Shown here: piece after piece, positions 13,897 to 14,514 of the stretch | Numbering within the stretch: position 1 is the first letter of the stretch | Layout: each line of letters starts with the position of its first letter | Source of the DNA: Hadesarchaea archaeon | Lineage (GTDB): Archaea; Hadarchaeota; Hadarchaeia; Hadarchaeales; Hadarchaeaceae | Direction: 5' to 3' | NCBI GenBank assembly: GCA_029880065.1 | Contig: JAOUPD010000020.1 | Coordinates: forward strand, 1-14,514 | Length of the DNA: 14,514 bases | Program-made: the position numbers and the translations under genes | The notes under the pieces: model-generated | The model's database searches: none | What the model was told of the DNA's origin: nothing | What the model saw: only the letters and a program-made list of their open reading frames with translations

Positions 13897-14226
13897 ATGC
13901 GGTGCTCATTCTGTAATTCAGAACGGGTGGTAAGAGCAGGCAAGCGAAAACGCAAGTACGTCACCAAACAGCAGTGGAGATGCCTAGATTGCAAGCGATG
14001 GTTTATCGAGCATGATGGATTCGAGGGAATGACATATCAAAAAGAGGTTATCTCAGAGACCCTGCGCCTCTACGTGAAGGGTCTGCCATTAAACAAAATA
14101 ACCAACTTTATGTACCAGCATCGCGGGTACAAGATTTATGGATCTAGGATTCTGGACTGGGCCAAGAAATACTCCGAGCTGGTTAAAAAACTGGAGAAGC
14201 GGGCCAAGCCCAATCGTAATTTGTAA
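13897..14226 (+). CDS. Zinc-ribbon plus helix-turn-helix protein resembling an IS transposase N-terminus
   Basis: The 109 residues begin with a four-cysteine zinc ribbon (CSFC at 3-6 and CLDC at 29-32). A helix-turn-helix segment runs at about 52-93 (ISETLRLYVKGLPLNKITNF then YGSRILDWAKKYSELVKKL). This is the typical DNA-binding front of archaeal DDE transposases about 300 residues long. The protein ends with KRAKPNRNL exactly where the catalytic domain (WHVDE-like) would begin. I see no catalytic-domain remnant in the next 120 bases and no flanking terminal inverted repeats. It is therefore either a truncated transposase or a stand-alone DNA-binding protein derived from one. The leaderless-type promoter and clean frame argue that it is expressed. 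It is divergent from the degenerate KaiC-like gene and could be that gene's regulator (inference). Confidence 0.75.
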   Translation: MRCSFCNSERVVRAGKRKRKYVTKQQWRCLDCKRWFIEHDGFEGMTYQKEVISETLRLYVKGLPLNKITNFMYQHRGYKIYGSRILDWAKKYSELVKKLEKRAKPNRNL

Positions 14227-14259
14227 AACATACTTGCGGAATATTCTCCATTTTAAAAA

Positions 14260-14343
14260 ATGACTAATTCGGAAAATCCCAAGTTCCTAAAGTTCAAAGA
14301 TGGTGTGAAATACCTACAATTGGTGAAAGATAACACCAAGTGA
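14260..14343 (+). CDS. Doubtful 27-codon frame between the zinc-ribbon gene and the last gene
   Basis: ATG 14260 opens a lysine-rich 27-codon frame ending at TGA 14341, five bases before ATG 14349. There is no ribosome-binding site and the nearest AT-rich box (TTTTAAAA near 14251) is too close to the ATG. No domain is recognisable. It is listed because it exactly fills the spacer and could couple to the next gene, but it may be chance. Confidence 0.15.
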   Translation: MTNSENPKFLKFKDGVKYLQLVKDNTK

Positions 14344-14348
14344 AACCA

Positions 14349-14514
14349 ATGCGATTTGGTAACTATCTAGATGAGTTCCTGAGCAGGAGGTCTTACGTTA
14401 AGCTCCTACGTGTGTTGGTGCTCAACTCACCGGCCAAAGAGTGGTCTGGCAGGGAGATCGCACGAGCGGCGGGGATAGACCATACGGTTGCTAATGATTC
14501 TCTGCACATTTTTA
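14349..14514 (+). CDS. Winged-helix DNA-binding protein, 5' part only (possible HTH-nucleotidyltransferase)
   Basis: ATG 14349 opens a frame that runs off the window after 55 codons. The visible part contains VKLLRVLVLNSPAKEWSGRE, then IARAAGIDHTVANDSLHIF. This is a winged-helix pattern in which the recognition helix follows the 'WSGREIARAAGIDH' turn. This N-terminal type is common in archaeal and bacterial proteins that join a winged helix to a small Pol-beta-like nucleotidyltransferase domain, and also in MarR/ArsR-like regulators. The rest of the gene is needed to decide. GTGA at 14340-14343 is a weak ribosome-binding site. Confidence 0.7.
   Translation, partial: MRFGNYLDEFLSRRSYVKLLRVLVLNSPAKEWSGREIARAAGIDHTVANDSLHIF

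Noticed and set aside
14227..14348. Remnant of a transposase catalytic domain after the zinc-ribbon gene
   Set aside because: No frame shows a DDE-type core (WHVDE-like) or an obvious terminal inverted repeat in this stretch.

Overview
The window looks archaeal. The lysyl-tRNA synthetase is the class I type (HIGH and MSSSKG signatures plus a zinc ribbon). Most genes have a TATA-like box placed so that transcription would begin at or a few bases before the start codon. KaiC-like ATPases and a 7TM-DUF835 receptor are present, and the Shine-Dalgarno sites that can be seen read GAGGTGAT or AGGAGG. I cannot name the lineage. The mix of DUF835, KaiC-like and site-2 protease genes fits an uncultured euryarchaeal-type organism (Thermococci-, Theionarchaea- or Hadarchaea-like), but this is inference.

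Region 1 (1 to about 4760) is housekeeping and relatively GC-rich. It holds the 5' part of a membrane site-2 (M50) protease on the minus strand, then divergently cutA and a Pol-beta-type nucleotidyltransferase. A class I lysS follows on the minus strand, overlapping the nucleotidyltransferase tail to tail by 11 bases. Divergent from lysS is a class I/II PLP aminotransferase.

Region 2 (about 4760 to 9610) is markedly more AT-rich. It has a single-domain response regulator and a 270-base spacer containing an inverted repeat. A tight three-gene unit follows: a GH3-like adenylate-forming enzyme, a 7-transmembrane protein ending in DUF835, and a UbiA-superfamily prenyltransferase. The last gene also has its own TATA box and Shine-Dalgarno site.

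Region 3 (9611 to 11976) is a second compact unit. It starts with a 39-codon, probably leaderless, three-cysteine microprotein. This overlaps a 95-residue three-helix membrane protein, which overlaps a 645-residue membrane histidine kinase. The kinase start at 10039 is set by an AGGAGG site.

Region 4 (11977 to 14514) has a KaiC-like RecA-fold ATPase with intact Walker motifs, facing a convergent paralogue whose Walker A, catalytic glutamates and Walker B are all eroded. Upstream of the degenerate gene is a tandem 19-bp direct repeat next to its TATA box. Divergent from it is a 109-residue zinc-ribbon/HTH protein that resembles only the N-terminus of an IS transposase. The window ends inside a winged-helix protein.

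Taken together, 4.8-13.8 kb reads as a signalling neighbourhood: response regulator, 7TM-DUF835 receptor, membrane histidine kinase, and an active and a degenerate KaiC-like protein. These are interleaved with small-molecule or lipid chemistry (GH3-like adenylation and UbiA prenyl transfer). That these parts form one pathway is a hypothesis from proximity. The strongest undescribed candidates are the GH3/7TM-DUF835/UbiA operon, the microprotein/TM protein/kinase unit, and the active/dead KaiC-like pair.
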